From contig NZ_JAHDTF010000017.1 of NCBI RefSeq assembly GCF_018531465.1, forward strand, positions 1 to 64,000: a stretch of DNA of 64,000 bases, read 5' to 3'. Below, one piece after another: positions 19,505 through 28,652 of the stretch (position 1 is the first letter of the stretch; each line of letters opens with the position of its first letter). This stretch comes from Sphaerisporangium fuscum. Lineage in GTDB: Bacteria > Actinomycetota > Actinomycetes > Streptosporangiales > Streptosporangiaceae. The notes beneath the pieces were generated by a model that made no database searches, was not told where the DNA came from, and worked only from the letters and a program-made list of their open reading frames with translations. The position numbers and the translations under genes are program-made.

Positions 19505-20929
19505 CTACGGCAAGTCTCGCGCCAACTTACCGTTCATCCGAGGGGGCGGAAACGGGCTTACCGTCTCTTCACCCTGGGGTTGCGCTGCCCGGTCCTCGGA
19601 GGCCGGTTCCACAGCCCCCTCGGGGCCCCTGTCGCCGGTGGAGTCCTCGCCGGGGTGTCCCGCGGGCTCCTCCACGAGCTCCGGCATCGAGGGGCGTCTC
19701 GGCAGTTCCTCCGCCAGATCGGGCTGGGGCAGCTCCCCGTCGACCACCCCGAGGTCGTTCAGCTTCCGGGCGGTCACCAGGACGCGGCTCTCCAGCGAGC
19801 CGACCGTCTTGTTGTACGCCGTCACGGCCCGGGTGAGCGCCTTGCCGAGGGCGTCGACGTTGCGGCCCATCGCGCCGAGCCGTTCGTACAGCTCCTTGCC
19901 GAGGTCGAACACCGCCCGGGCGTTGCGGCTCAGGGCCTCCTGCTGCCAGGCGTACTGCGCGGTGCGCAGCATCGTGATCAGCGTGGTCGGGGTGGAGATG
20001 TGGACCCGCCTCGACATCGCGTACTCCAGCAGACCCGGGTCGCGCTCCAGGGCGGGCGCCAGGAACGCCTCGCCGGGGATGAACAGCACCACGAACTCCG
20101 GCGCGGGGCTGAACGCCTGCCAGTAGGCCTTGGACGCCAGCCGGTCGACGTGCTCGCGCAGGTGGCGCGCGTGGGCGTCCAGCCGGGCGTCCTGCATGAC
20201 GCTCTCGCCGGCCTCGGCCGCCTCCAGGTAGGCCGCCAGCGACACCTTGGAGTCCACGACGATGTTCTTGCCGCCGGCGAGCCGCACCACCATGTCGGGC
20301 CGCAGCACGCCGTCGGCGGTGGCCGCGCTCGCCTGCTCGTCGAAGTCGCAGAACCTCACCATGCCGGCGATCTCGGCGACCCTGCGAAGCTGCAGCTCCC
20401 CCCACCGTCCGCGCGCCTCCGGCCGCCGCAGCGCCCTCACCAGGGCCGCCGTCTGAGCCTTGAGCTGCTCGGAGCTCTCCCGCACGAACTCCATCTGCTT
20501 GCCGAGCTCCGCCTGGGCGACGCGGTGGCCGGTCTCGCTGGCCCGAAGCTGTTCCTCGACCTTGGCGAGGGTCTCGCGCAGCGGGGCGACGAGGTTCTCC
20601 ACCGCCTGCCTGCGCTGTTCCAGGTCGCCCGCGGCCTCCGCCCGGGACGCGGCCAGGCGGCTCTCGGCCAGTTCGAGGAAGCGCAGGTTGTTGACGTCGA
20701 GCGCGCGGGTGGACAACGTCTGGAACCGCTGCGCCATCTGGTCCTCGACGTAGGCGACCTTGTCCTCGGCCGCGTCCGCGCGGGCCTCGGCGGCGTTCGC
20801 GCGGGCCTCGGCCTCGGCGATCCGCGCCTCGGCGGCGGAGGTACGGGCGGCGGCGCGCGCCCGGCCGACGGCGAAACCGATCACCAGTCCCGCGGCCAGT
20901 CCGACGGCGAGTTGGAAGGCGAGTGCCAT
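19505..20929 (-). CDS. rmuC: DNA recombination protein RmuC
   Basis: A 474-aa RmuC-family protein. It has an N-terminal membrane helix (residues 1-22, LAFQLAVGLAAGLVIGFAVG), a long coiled coil of about residues 25-170, then a PD-(D/E)XK nuclease-like core with FCDFDEQASA, RPDMVVRLAGG and VVDSKVSLAAY. The E. coli homologue limits inversions between short repeats. I start it at ATG 20929 because GGGAGTGG lies just upstream; in-frame ATGs at 20947 and 20986 are weaker. The C-terminus is a Pro/Glu-rich tail. Divergent from ychF, with start codons 60 bp apart. Confidence 0.9.
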   Translation of the reverse strand: MALAFQLAVGLAAGLVIGFAVGRARAAARTSAAEARIAEAEARANAAEARADAAEDKVAYVEDQMAQRFQTLSTRALDVNNLRFLELAESRLAASRAEAAGDLEQRRQAVENLVAPLRETLAKVEEQLRASETGHRVAQAELGKQMEFVRESSEQLKAQTAALVRALRRPEARGRWGELQLRRVAEIAGMVRFCDFDEQASAATADGVLRPDMVVRLAGGKNIVVDSKVSLAAYLEAAEAGESVMQDARLDAHARHLREHVDRLASKAYWQAFSPAPEFVVLFIPGEAFLAPALERDPGLLEYAMSRRVHISTPTTLITMLRTAQYAWQQEALSRNARAVFDLGKELYERLGAMGRNVDALGKALTRAVTAYNKTVGSLESRVLVTARKLNDLGVVDGELPQPDLAEELPRRPSMPELVEEPAGHPGEDSTGDRGPEGAVEPASEDRAAQPQGEETVSPFPPPRMNGKLARDLP

Positions 20930-20974
20930 GACGTCCACTCCCGGCATGATTCCAGTCCAGGCGCGCGAGCCGCG

Positions 20975-20980
20975 TAAACT
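20975..20980 (+). promoter_or_regulatory. -10 element of a leaderless ychF transcript
   Basis: TAAACT ends 8 nt before the GTG start of ychF, which has no ribosome binding site. RNA would therefore begin at or next to the start codon. No convincing -35 is visible. Confidence 0.45.
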
Positions 20981-20988
20981 CGGCAAGC

Positions 20989-22065
<1,077 letters not shown>

Positions 22066-22351
22066 TACGTGACTCCTTGATCGATCGAAGCGGCTGATCA
22101 GAGCAAGAAACTCCAGGTCAGGGGTCAGTTTTAGAGGCTGGCCCCTTCCTGTTTCTCCGGCTGGGTCACCCTGTTTCCCTGCCCTGTGCTGGCTTGGGCC
22201 GGGCCCGAGCCGGCTCGCCCGTGTCGGCTCAGACAGGGCGAGACGAAGTCCAACGCGGCCGATATGTTCGTCCAAACGCGAAAAGCCCGTTGTGGGCCGA
22301 GTGGATCGGCCATACTCCTTCCGGATCTCACCGCGACGGAGGTAAGGGACC

Positions 22352-22822
22352 TTGAAGCTTGCCGAGGCGCTGGCGCTGCGCGCGGACGCGGTACGCCGGG
22401 TGGAGCAACTGCGCGCCCGTGTGGTCAGCACTGCCCGATACCAGGAGGGCGAAGTTCCCGCCGAGGACGCGGGGAGCCTGTTGGCCGAGGCCGGACAGGT
22501 CCTGGACGACCTTGAGTCGTTGATCCGGCGGATCAATCGGACCAACGCCGTGACGACGATCGATACGGGCGGTACTCTCACCGACGCGCTGGCGCGCAGG
22601 GATGTGCTGCGGCTGCGTCACGGGTTGATCACCGCGGCGGCCGACGCGGCCGCCGGCCGGGACCAGCGGGAATATGTCCGGCAGTTGCGGTCCGAGCTGA
22701 TGATGCTGTCCGCGCTTCCGGTCGCGGAGCTTCGTGCTCAGGCGGATGCGCTGGCGCGCGAGATCCGCGAGCTCGATGTGCGGATCCAGCGGTCGAACTG
22801 GGAGGTGGACCTGCTGGACTGA
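22352..22822 (+). CDS. DIP1984-family protein
   Basis: A 156-aa helical protein of the DIP1984 (septicolysin-like) family: KLAEALALRADAVRRVEQLR at the N-terminus, then LLAEAGQVLDDLESLIRRINRTNA and ALARRDVLRLRHGLI, ending LDVRIQRSNWEVDLL. Function is unknown; the name septicolysin is historical. The start is TTG 22352, chosen because GGAGGTAAGGGACC directly precedes it and KLAEAL follows. A short palindromic operon partner is not seen. The 286 bp upstream, back to ychF, hold no ORF or clear terminator that I can support. Confidence 0.85.
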   Translation: MKLAEALALRADAVRRVEQLRARVVSTARYQEGEVPAEDAGSLLAEAGQVLDDLESLIRRINRTNAVTTIDTGGTLTDALARRDVLRLRHGLITAAADAAAGRDQREYVRQLRSELMMLSALPVAELRAQADALAREIRELDVRIQRSNWEVDLLD

Positions 22823-23728
22823 GCAGAGCGCGATGTGGAGCAGGTAGTCGTTCACGGAGGCGTGCACAGACCGCGGGTCGGCGGTTCCGGCCCTCTTCTT
22901 GGCGCGTGGAGAGCAGCGCGGGGTTCGACTCCCCAGAATCACGGAGCAGCTCAGCACCGCGCACAAGTGATCGTGCACTGCGCACAGCACACAACCACGT
23001 GCAGATCCGTGACGGTGAGGGTGGGGTCGGGGTACCTCCACATCGCAGCCCGCCGGTCCGCCGGCGCCCAGGCGTGGTCGTCGTGCGCCATGCGCCACGG
23101 CAACGTGAGCCCCATGTGCGCTGATGCTCCCCTTCGCGAGGACGGTAGGGCTCCTGATGAGCTTCTGTGTCTGCACGTGCGATCCGATGCGTGCAGTCGG
23201 TCTCACCCGCTTGGGCGAACGCTTCGTCTGGTGGGTACCAATGCGTGGCCGTCAGGTAATCCAGGTGGGACGCCCGCCGCGCGTAGTCTCCAATGCTTGG
23301 GTCGGCAGTGCGCCCCGGTGGGGCGTGCTGAGGGCGTACGCCTGTGCCGGCCCGCAGGAGAGAGCAGCCTGGCGGAAGGGAGGCCGGTGCGTGCGGACGG
23401 TTCGCAGCCTCCCGGCCGAGCCCGCCGCCGTCGTCACAGAGAGGTCCGCGCGCAGTGCCGTGGCCCCTGTGAACTGGAACGACGCCTCCATCGTCAGTCC
23501 GTTTTGCTGCCATTTCCCGTCTGGTGCGAGCTTAATCCTTACAGCGACGTCTCTTGCGGAGGTATGCCCTGACTCGCCACCGGACATATGCCCCCTGGCC
23601 TGCGTGAACCGGGCGGTCGCGTACCCGAAACGGGAGGAAGACCGACTTGGTCTGCTACGGCGATGCCTGCAGCATGGGCGTGGCTTTCCTGGAAGAATTG
23701 GTGGGGCCGCTAAGGTGAAATCATCACC
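22823..23728. other. 906-bp stretch without a convincing gene
   Basis: Reading frames here are open only by GC bias: translations are Arg/Pro/His-rich and lack any family pattern, and base composition is more even than in the neighbours. One minus-strand segment near 23430-23585 reads a more protein-like stretch (DVAVRIKLAPDGKWQQNG, then MEASFQFTG), possibly the remnant of a small gene. At 22918-22934 GGGGTTCGACTCCCC resembles a tRNA T-arm, but no acceptor, D or anticodon arm could be paired around it. The region directly precedes the secretion cluster. Confidence 0.5.
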
Positions 23729-23797
23729 ATGGATAACAGGAACGACGGTAAGACGATTGCGCGCCAGCCGGGGGGATCGGCGCGAGCGGAGGCGTGA
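23729..23797 (+). CDS. Candidate 22-aa leader ORF of the secretion operon
   Basis: ATG 23729 has AAGGTGA about 10 nt upstream and encodes MDNRNDGKTIARQPGGSARA plus EA. Its TGA (23795-23797) overlaps the ATG of the TcpC-like gene as TGATG, the usual geometry for translational coupling. It is hydrophilic and matches nothing I know. It could instead be the untranslated leader of an mRNA starting with the downstream gene. Supported only by signal spacing and overlap. Confidence 0.3.
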   Translation: MDNRNDGKTIARQPGGSARAEA

Positions 23798-24819
23798 TGG
23801 CTCGCAGGTCAGACGTCCAGCACGGTCCGCGGACCGCTGGCGAACCCGAGCATTCGACGTACCCTCCGTCGCCCTATGATCCCGATCCTGACCACGTGAC
23901 GGCACGAGGACGCGGCGCCTCCCGGCGCGGCGCATGGTCCGGCGGGGGCGGGCGTTGGCTCGTGTGGACCGGCAGGGCGGTGCTCTGGGCCCTCATCATC
24001 GTGATCGTCGTCAACGGCGTCCGCGCGCCCATCGAGCGACTGGCCCAGCCGAGCGAGCCCAGCGGTCCCACGGCCACCCCGACCGATTTCGGGTTCCCGA
24101 AGACGGAGGCGGGGGCGTTCGCCAGCCAGTTCGCCGCCGCGTATCTCAATTTCGACGGCTCCAAGCCCGACGAGAGGGCCGAGCGGCTCAAGCCGTTCCT
24201 TCCCGAAGGCGGTGGCCAACTGGGATGGAACGGATTCGGCCGCATGTCGGCGGGCGCTTTCCAGGCGTCGGATGTCCAAGTCAGCGATGCCCAAAATGCC
24301 GTTGTGACGGTTTTCGCCCAATCTGGCGCACAACGCTGGAAGCTTTCCGTCCCCGTTTATTACACCGACCACAAGTTCGTCGTGTCCGGCGAGCCCGCGC
24401 TGCTGCCGGCCGGAGACGCCGCCGGCCTGCCGCAGCTTCCCGAGCCCGAGCACGACGACACCACCGAGAGCGAACTGCGCCCTCAGCTCGAAGGCTTCTT
24501 CAAGGCCTACGCCTCCGGCGACGCCACCCAGCTGCAGCGCTACGTCGCCCAGGGCACGACGCTCGACGGCTTCGGCGGCAAGGTGAGCCTGGGTGAGCTG
24601 AAGAGCGTCACGGCCCCGCCCGGGGGCACCACCCGCGAGGTCACCGCCGTCGTCGTGTGGACCGTCCCCACGGGCTCGACACCGAGTCCGTCCTCCACAT
24701 CCACCGATCCCGGCGCCCAGGCCGCCGGCCTCGAGCAGGCGTACCGGCTCGTCGTCGAGAAGCAGGGCGACAACTGGTACGTCAAAGACATTCGCGGCGC
24801 GACGCGGTCCGCGGGGTGA
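23797..24819 (+). CDS. TcpC/VirB8-like conjugation protein
   Basis: A 340-aa bitopic membrane protein. A disordered basic N-terminus is followed by one helix at about residues 58-75 (AVLWALIIVIVVNGVRA). Outside are two NTF2-like domains: about 100-210 (FASQFAAAYLNFDGSKPDERAERL and AQSGAQRWKLSVPVYY) and about 225-340 (LRPQLEGFFKAYASGDATQLQRY and YRLVVEKQGDNWYVKDI). This is the architecture of TcpC of Gram-positive conjugation systems, structurally VirB8-like scaffold proteins. First clear gene of the secretion operon. ATG 23797 overlaps the stop of a short upstream ORF; GTG 23794 is an alternative. Confidence 0.8.
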   Translation: MARRSDVQHGPRTAGEPEHSTYPPSPYDPDPDHVTARGRGASRRGAWSGGGGRWLVWTGRAVLWALIIVIVVNGVRAPIERLAQPSEPSGPTATPTDFGFPKTEAGAFASQFAAAYLNFDGSKPDERAERLKPFLPEGGGQLGWNGFGRMSAGAFQASDVQVSDAQNAVVTVFAQSGAQRWKLSVPVYYTDHKFVVSGEPALLPAGDAAGLPQLPEPEHDDTTESELRPQLEGFFKAYASGDATQLQRYVAQGTTLDGFGGKVSLGELKSVTAPPGGTTREVTAVVVWTVPTGSTPSPSSTSTDPGAQAAGLEQAYRLVVEKQGDNWYVKDIRGATRSAG

Positions 24820-24912
24820 GGCCGGGGCGGAACTGGGGAGCCAGGGAGCAGCAAAGGGAGCGCGGGCCGCTCCGCGTACCGGCCGGCGTGACCACAAGCA
24901 GGAGGACGAGAG

Positions 24913-25200
24913 TTGATTCTGAAAGTCATGGCGGAGAACGCCCTGGAGCTCCTGACGCCGTCGGCGCCCCCGACCGGCGGGGTGAACACCGCGGGACTGG
25001 CGGACTTCCTGCGGAAGTTCTTCGCCCCGCTGTTCCTTGTCGTGGTCTCCGTGGTCGCGATCTTCTTCCTCTTCACGCGAGAGATCACCAGATTCGTGCA
25101 GTTCATCATCCTGGCTGTCGCGATCGGCGTGATCTTCTACGTGCCCAACGTCATCGAGGTGACGGCGAAGGCCATCGCAGGGGCGCTCGGCATCAAGTGA
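24913..25200 (+). CDS. Small two-helix membrane protein of the secretion cluster
   Basis: A 95-aa protein with two helices, about residues 38-55 (PLFLVVVSVVAIFFLF) and 62-80 (QFIILAVAIGVIFYVPN), joined by a short charged loop. This size and topology resemble VirB2/TrbC pilin-like or TcpB/TcpD-type small subunits of conjugation machines, but the sequence does not decide. The TTG start at 24913 follows AGGAGGACGAG; ATG 24928 is an alternative. Sits between the TcpC-like and TcpE-containing genes. Confidence 0.65.
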   Translation: MILKVMAENALELLTPSAPPTGGVNTAGLADFLRKFFAPLFLVVVSVVAIFFLFTREITRFVQFIILAVAIGVIFYVPNVIEVTAKAIAGALGIK

Positions 25201-25238
25201 GCGTGACCTGACGGCCGTGCGAGGGAGAGGAGGATCGG

Positions 25239-28200
25239 GTGGACCTGCCTACCTATACCAATATCTGGCGGATTGAGAAGCGGCTCTACAAGCTGTACGA
25301 CCTTCGGCTGCCGATGCCGCTTCCGATCGTCTGGATCGGTGTGTTCCTGGGCGTGCTGGTCCCATGGTCGATCCTTCTGGCGGTCCTCGGGATGCCCTTC
25401 GAGACGCCGTGGCACGTGGTCTATCTCGTGCCGCCCGGCATCGTGACGTGGCTGTCGACCCGTCCGGTGATCGAGAGCAAGCGGCTGACCGAGCTGCTGC
25501 AGTCCCAGATCCGCTACATCGGCGAGCCGAAGACGTGGGCCCGCCTGGCGCCGCTCCACGAGCCCGACGAGATCACGTTCACCGCGAGGGTGTGGCGGGC
25601 GGCTCCGCAGGCCGCTCAGGTCCTGTCCGCTGACACGGTGAAGTCCACCTCCCGGTCCCGCCGCGGCACCAGGGCGAAGCCCAAGCACACCGCTCCGCGT
25701 CGCCGTCCGCTGGAGGCCCTGGCCCCCAGGCAGTTGCCTTCCGTCAAATCCCGCCCCGCCGCGTCCCTCGCCGGTGCGACCGCCTCGGAGGAGCGCCTCC
25801 GGGAGGCCCCGGCACTGGGAACGGCCGGCACCGTGGTCGAGCGGCCGCGCATCACCTGGGGCGATGTCGTCACCGAGCCGGCGCAAGCCCTCGCGCCGGC
25901 CGCCCCGGTGCCCACCGGCGTGCCCCCCAAGCCGCGGTCCGGCGAGAGCCCGGAGCCGGCGGGCGAGCACCCGGCGTCCCCGCCGCAGCGGGTGCCCGAG
26001 CGGGTGGAGAACGTCCGTGAGCGCGCGCTGGAGACGGCGGTGGCGGCCACGCCCGAGCGGGCGGAGAACGTCCGTGAGCGCGCGCTGGAGACGGCGGTGG
26101 CGGCCACGCCCGAGCGGGCCGTCGAGCTGCAGGGTCTCGCCACCGAGGCGCACGGCTTCGCCACCGGTGCCGTCGAGGCGCATGGTCTCGCCACTGGGGC
26201 CGTCGAGGCGCAGGGCTTCGCCGCCGAGGCGGTCGAGGTGCAGGGCTTCGGTGCCGAGGCCGTCGTGCCTGTCGCGCACCCGCCCGTCCGCACCCGGCTG
26301 ACGCTCCCTCCCGAAGTCTCCAACGCCTTCACCCGGCCGGCGGAACCGCCCGCGGCGGAAGCCGAAGGCGAAGTCCCGTCCGGAGACGGGGCGGACGCCG
26401 AGGCCACGGCCCCGCCGCCCATCGGCCCCCCGCGTGAGGCCGAGGTTCCGTCGCCCGTGAACACCCCGCGTGAGGCCGAGGTTCCGTCGCCCATCGGCAC
26501 CCAGCGCCAGGCCACGATTCGGCCGTCCGCCGGTGCGCAGAGTCAGGAGCCGGCTGCCGTCCCGCCGTCCGCCGGTGCGCAGAGTCAGGAGCCGGCTGCC
26601 GCCTCGGTCCCGCCGCCCATCGGCACCGAGGCGCTGCGCCGCCTGCGCAGGCTCGCCGCTTCCGCCGAAGGCAGGGCGGGCGGCGCCGCACCGGCCTCTG
26701 AGACACGCGGCCCCGCCGGCGCCGGTAGGCAGCGATCCGAAGGGCTGGAGCGTGAGGAGCAGGCGGTTCCCCAGGAGCGTCGCACGTTCTCCCTGGAGAG
26801 CATCGGGCTCTCCGACCGGCGTGAGTCCCTCCCGGGGGGCTCCGGTGCCGCTGAAGAGACGGACGGTCGCGAACAGCACCGCAAGGGACAGCCACCACGC
26901 CCCACGGCCCGCCCCACGCCGTTCAAGGGCGGTCTCGCCGTAGAGCCTCCGTCCCCGGCAGTCCTCGCCGAAAACGCCGAACGGCCGGTCGAGAGTCCGG
27001 TGACGCGTGTCGAACGGCCGGCGGAGAGTCCGGTGACGCGTGTCGAGCGGGCGGACGGCTCGGTCAGGCCGGGGACGCGTCCGGAGCGGCCGGCGGAGAG
27101 TCCGGCGAAGCGTGTCGAGCGGGTGGAGAGCCCGGTGACGCCGGTGGAGAGTCCGGTGGCGCGTCCGGAGCGGCCGGTGGAGAGCCCGGTGGCGCGTCCG
27201 GAGCGGCCGGTGGAGAGTCCGGCGAAGCGTGCCGAGGTGCCGGCGGCCAGGGCCGAGGAGCGTCCGAGGGTTCCGTCGCGGTCGGCCGGGCGGGAGCAGG
27301 CGGCGCCGCCGCTGTCCATCCGGGCGGTCCCGGCGGGTTCCGGCGCGAGTGCCGATCCGGCCGTGCCGTCGGTCCCCGTCCCGGGACCTCGTGCCGGGGA
27401 CGAGCCGAAGGTCCGCCGCGTCGAGTCGGTCGTCGGACGCGACCAGACCGGTGGGTGGCGGCGCCTCGCGCAGGTCGTGGTCGGTGGCGGCGGACCGAGC
27501 CGTAACGACGGCATCGAGACCGACGAGGCCAGGGCGCGCACCGTGCTCACCGGCAGCCGCCGCGTCGTCGTGCTGGGCTGCACCGGTGGCGCGGGACAGA
27601 CCACGACCGCGCTGATGCTCGGCCACACCCTCGCCCGCTACCGCGACGACCGGGTCCTCGCCGTCGACGCCAACACCGGCGACCACACGCTGACCAGCCG
27701 CATCCACGCCGAGTCGCCGGAGACGCTGACCTCGCTGCTCTCCGGGCTCGACGGTGTGGGCGGCTACCTCAGCATGCGGGCGTACACCACGCGATGCGAG
27801 TCCGGCCTGGAGGTCGTGGGGTCCGACTCCGACGCGGCGGCCGCGCGCAGGCTCGCCGACCGGGGACTGCTCTCCGACCAGCGGCTCGGACAGGCGATGC
27901 GCATGCTCGACCGGCACTACCGGCTGATCCTGGTCGATCCCGCCGCGTCGGTGGCGGCGCGCATGCTGCCGTACGCCGACCAGCTGATCCTCGTGGCGCC
28001 CGCCAGCGAGGACGCGCCGGAGGCGGTGGCGATGACCTTCGACTGGCTCGACGGGCACGGGTCCACCGAGCTCCGGCGGCGGGCGATCATGGTGATCAAC
28101 GGCGTCAGCCGCCGCAGCATGGCCGGTGTCGAGCAGGCCGAGGCCGTGGCCCGCGGCCGCTGCCGGGCGATCGTCCGCGTTCCCTGGGAGGACGAACTCG

Positions 28201-28334
28201 CGCCCGGGCACGCCGGGCCCGTCCAGCTGACCCATCTGCGCGCCGGTGGACGCAGGGCGTACGTCGCGCTGGCCGGGGTGGTGGCGAGCGGCCTCGCCTC
28301 CACCTCTCACCCGAGCGAGGAGGTGGCCCGATGA
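25239..28334 (+). CDS. TcpE domain fused by a long repeat linker to a ParA/MinD-like domain
   Basis: A 1031-aa protein in three blocks. Residues 1-120 are TcpE-like: YTNIWRIEKRLYKLYDLRLP, then two helices at 29-50 and 57-72, then RYIGEPKTWARL. Residues about 130-730 are disordered and repetitive: ENVRERALETAVAATPERA twice in tandem, EAHGLATGAVEAQGF units, PSAGAQSQEPAA twice, and many ERPVESPVARP-type units. Residues about 765-1031 are a ParA/MinD-like fold: GCTGGAGQTTT at 780-790, AVDANTGDHTL, and LILVDPAAS. The normal P-loop lysines are absent (Gln in GAGQT), so ATP hydrolysis is doubtful. TcpE helps build the conjugation channel. GTG 25239 follows GAGAGGAGGATCGG. Confidence 0.8.
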   Translation: MDLPTYTNIWRIEKRLYKLYDLRLPMPLPIVWIGVFLGVLVPWSILLAVLGMPFETPWHVVYLVPPGIVTWLSTRPVIESKRLTELLQSQIRYIGEPKTWARLAPLHEPDEITFTARVWRAAPQAAQVLSADTVKSTSRSRRGTRAKPKHTAPRRRPLEALAPRQLPSVKSRPAASLAGATASEERLREAPALGTAGTVVERPRITWGDVVTEPAQALAPAAPVPTGVPPKPRSGESPEPAGEHPASPPQRVPERVENVRERALETAVAATPERAENVRERALETAVAATPERAVELQGLATEAHGFATGAVEAHGLATGAVEAQGFAAEAVEVQGFGAEAVVPVAHPPVRTRLTLPPEVSNAFTRPAEPPAAEAEGEVPSGDGADAEATAPPPIGPPREAEVPSPVNTPREAEVPSPIGTQRQATIRPSAGAQSQEPAAVPPSAGAQSQEPAAASVPPPIGTEALRRLRRLAASAEGRAGGAAPASETRGPAGAGRQRSEGLEREEQAVPQERRTFSLESIGLSDRRESLPGGSGAAEETDGREQHRKGQPPRPTARPTPFKGGLAVEPPSPAVLAENAERPVESPVTRVERPAESPVTRVERADGSVRPGTRPERPAESPAKRVERVESPVTPVESPVARPERPVESPVARPERPVESPAKRAEVPAARAEERPRVPSRSAGREQAAPPLSIRAVPAGSGASADPAVPSVPVPGPRAGDEPKVRRVESVVGRDQTGGWRRLAQVVVGGGGPSRNDGIETDEARARTVLTGSRRVVVLGCTGGAGQTTTALMLGHTLARYRDDRVLAVDANTGDHTLTSRIHAESPETLTSLLSGLDGVGGYLSMRAYTTRCESGLEVVGSDSDAAAARRLADRGLLSDQRLGQAMRMLDRHYRLILVDPAASVAARMLPYADQLILVAPASEDAPEAVAMTFDWLDGHGSTELRRRAIMVINGVSRRSMAGVEQAEAVARGRCRAIVRVPWEDELAPGHAGPVQLTHLRAGGRRAYVALAGVVASGLASTSHPSEEVAR

Positions 28335-28425
28335 CGAGACGGCGAGGGTGGAGTCGGGAGAGAGTAGGGCAGTGATGAGGCGGCGGGTCCGGAGCGAGGA
28401 GGAAGTGGCTCGGTGACGAGGGAGC
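28313..28425 (+). repeat. Duplicated gene end with chained micro-ORFs
   Basis: The last codons and stop region of the TcpE-ParA gene (28313-28342) are repeated at 28392-28425: GAGCGAGGAGG, then TGGCYCG, then RTGACGAG. Both copies therefore contain a ribosome binding site and an overlapping stop/start. Between them lie two tiny ORFs: 28331-28375 (MTRRRGWSRERVGQ) starting in an ATGA overlap with the large gene, and 28375-28416 (MRRRVRSEEEVAR) in a TGATG overlap, which itself ends at a GTGA overlap with the 79-aa ORF. The second peptide ends SEEEVAR, mirroring the large protein's SEEVAR end. Confidence 0.7.
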
Positions 28426-28652
28426 GGGAGCCGCGGCCGGAGGCCGGCGGCCGGTCGTGCGGCGTGGAGCGGCGGCCGTACCGGCATGCGCCCACAGTGC
28501 CGAGCGTGAAGCGGCGTGCGTGCCTCGAGCTGCGGCCGTACCGGCACGCGCCCACAGTGCCGAGCGGGGAGCGGCGGGCGTGCCGGTCCGTGGTCGAGCT
28601 GCGGGCGTGCCGGGCTGTGACCACGGTGCCGAGCGGGGAGCGGGACGGCTGA
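28413..28652 (+). CDS. Candidate 79-aa Arg-rich repeat ORF linking to the VirB4 gene
   Basis: GTG 28413 has AGGAGG 9 nt upstream, and the TGA at 28650-28652 overlaps the VirB4-like ATG as TGATG. The product is basic and built from an imperfect repeat: RPYRHAPTVPSVKRRAC, RPYRHAPTVPSGERRAC and RACRAVTTVPSGER. No known domain or signal sequence. The DNA is open in more than one frame because of the repeat, so protein expression is uncertain; it may serve only to carry ribosomes across duplicated DNA to the next gene. Confidence 0.35.
   Translation: MTREREPRPEAGGRSCGVERRPYRHAPTVPSVKRRACLELRPYRHAPTVPSGERRACRSVVELRACRAVTTVPSGERDG
28472..28650 (+). repeat. Three imperfect direct repeats before the VirB4 gene
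   Basis: Units start at 28472 (60 bp), 28532 (69 bp) and 28601 (about 50 bp). The first two begin GCGGCCGTACCGGCAYGCG and share CCCACAGTGCCGAGCG; the third is diverged but keeps GTGCCGAGCGGGGAGCGG. Unit lengths of the first two are multiples of three. Confidence 0.75.

Noticed and set aside
22918-22934. tRNA-like T-arm (GGGGTTCGACTCCCC)
   Set aside because: No acceptor stem, D-arm or anticodon arm could be paired at the right distances, and no second copy was seen in the window, so neither a tRNA nor an att site is called.
25137-28547. 1136-codon minus-strand ORF opposite the TcpE-ParA gene
   Set aside because: Reflects GC bias and the repetitive linker; Leu/Arg/His-rich translation with no family match, while the plus strand has clear TcpE and ParA-like domains.
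28457-28651. N-terminal extension of the VirB4-like gene through the repeats
   Set aside because: The extension is Ala/Arg-rich repeat translation without family similarity; a ribosome binding site and the TGATG overlap support the start at 28652.
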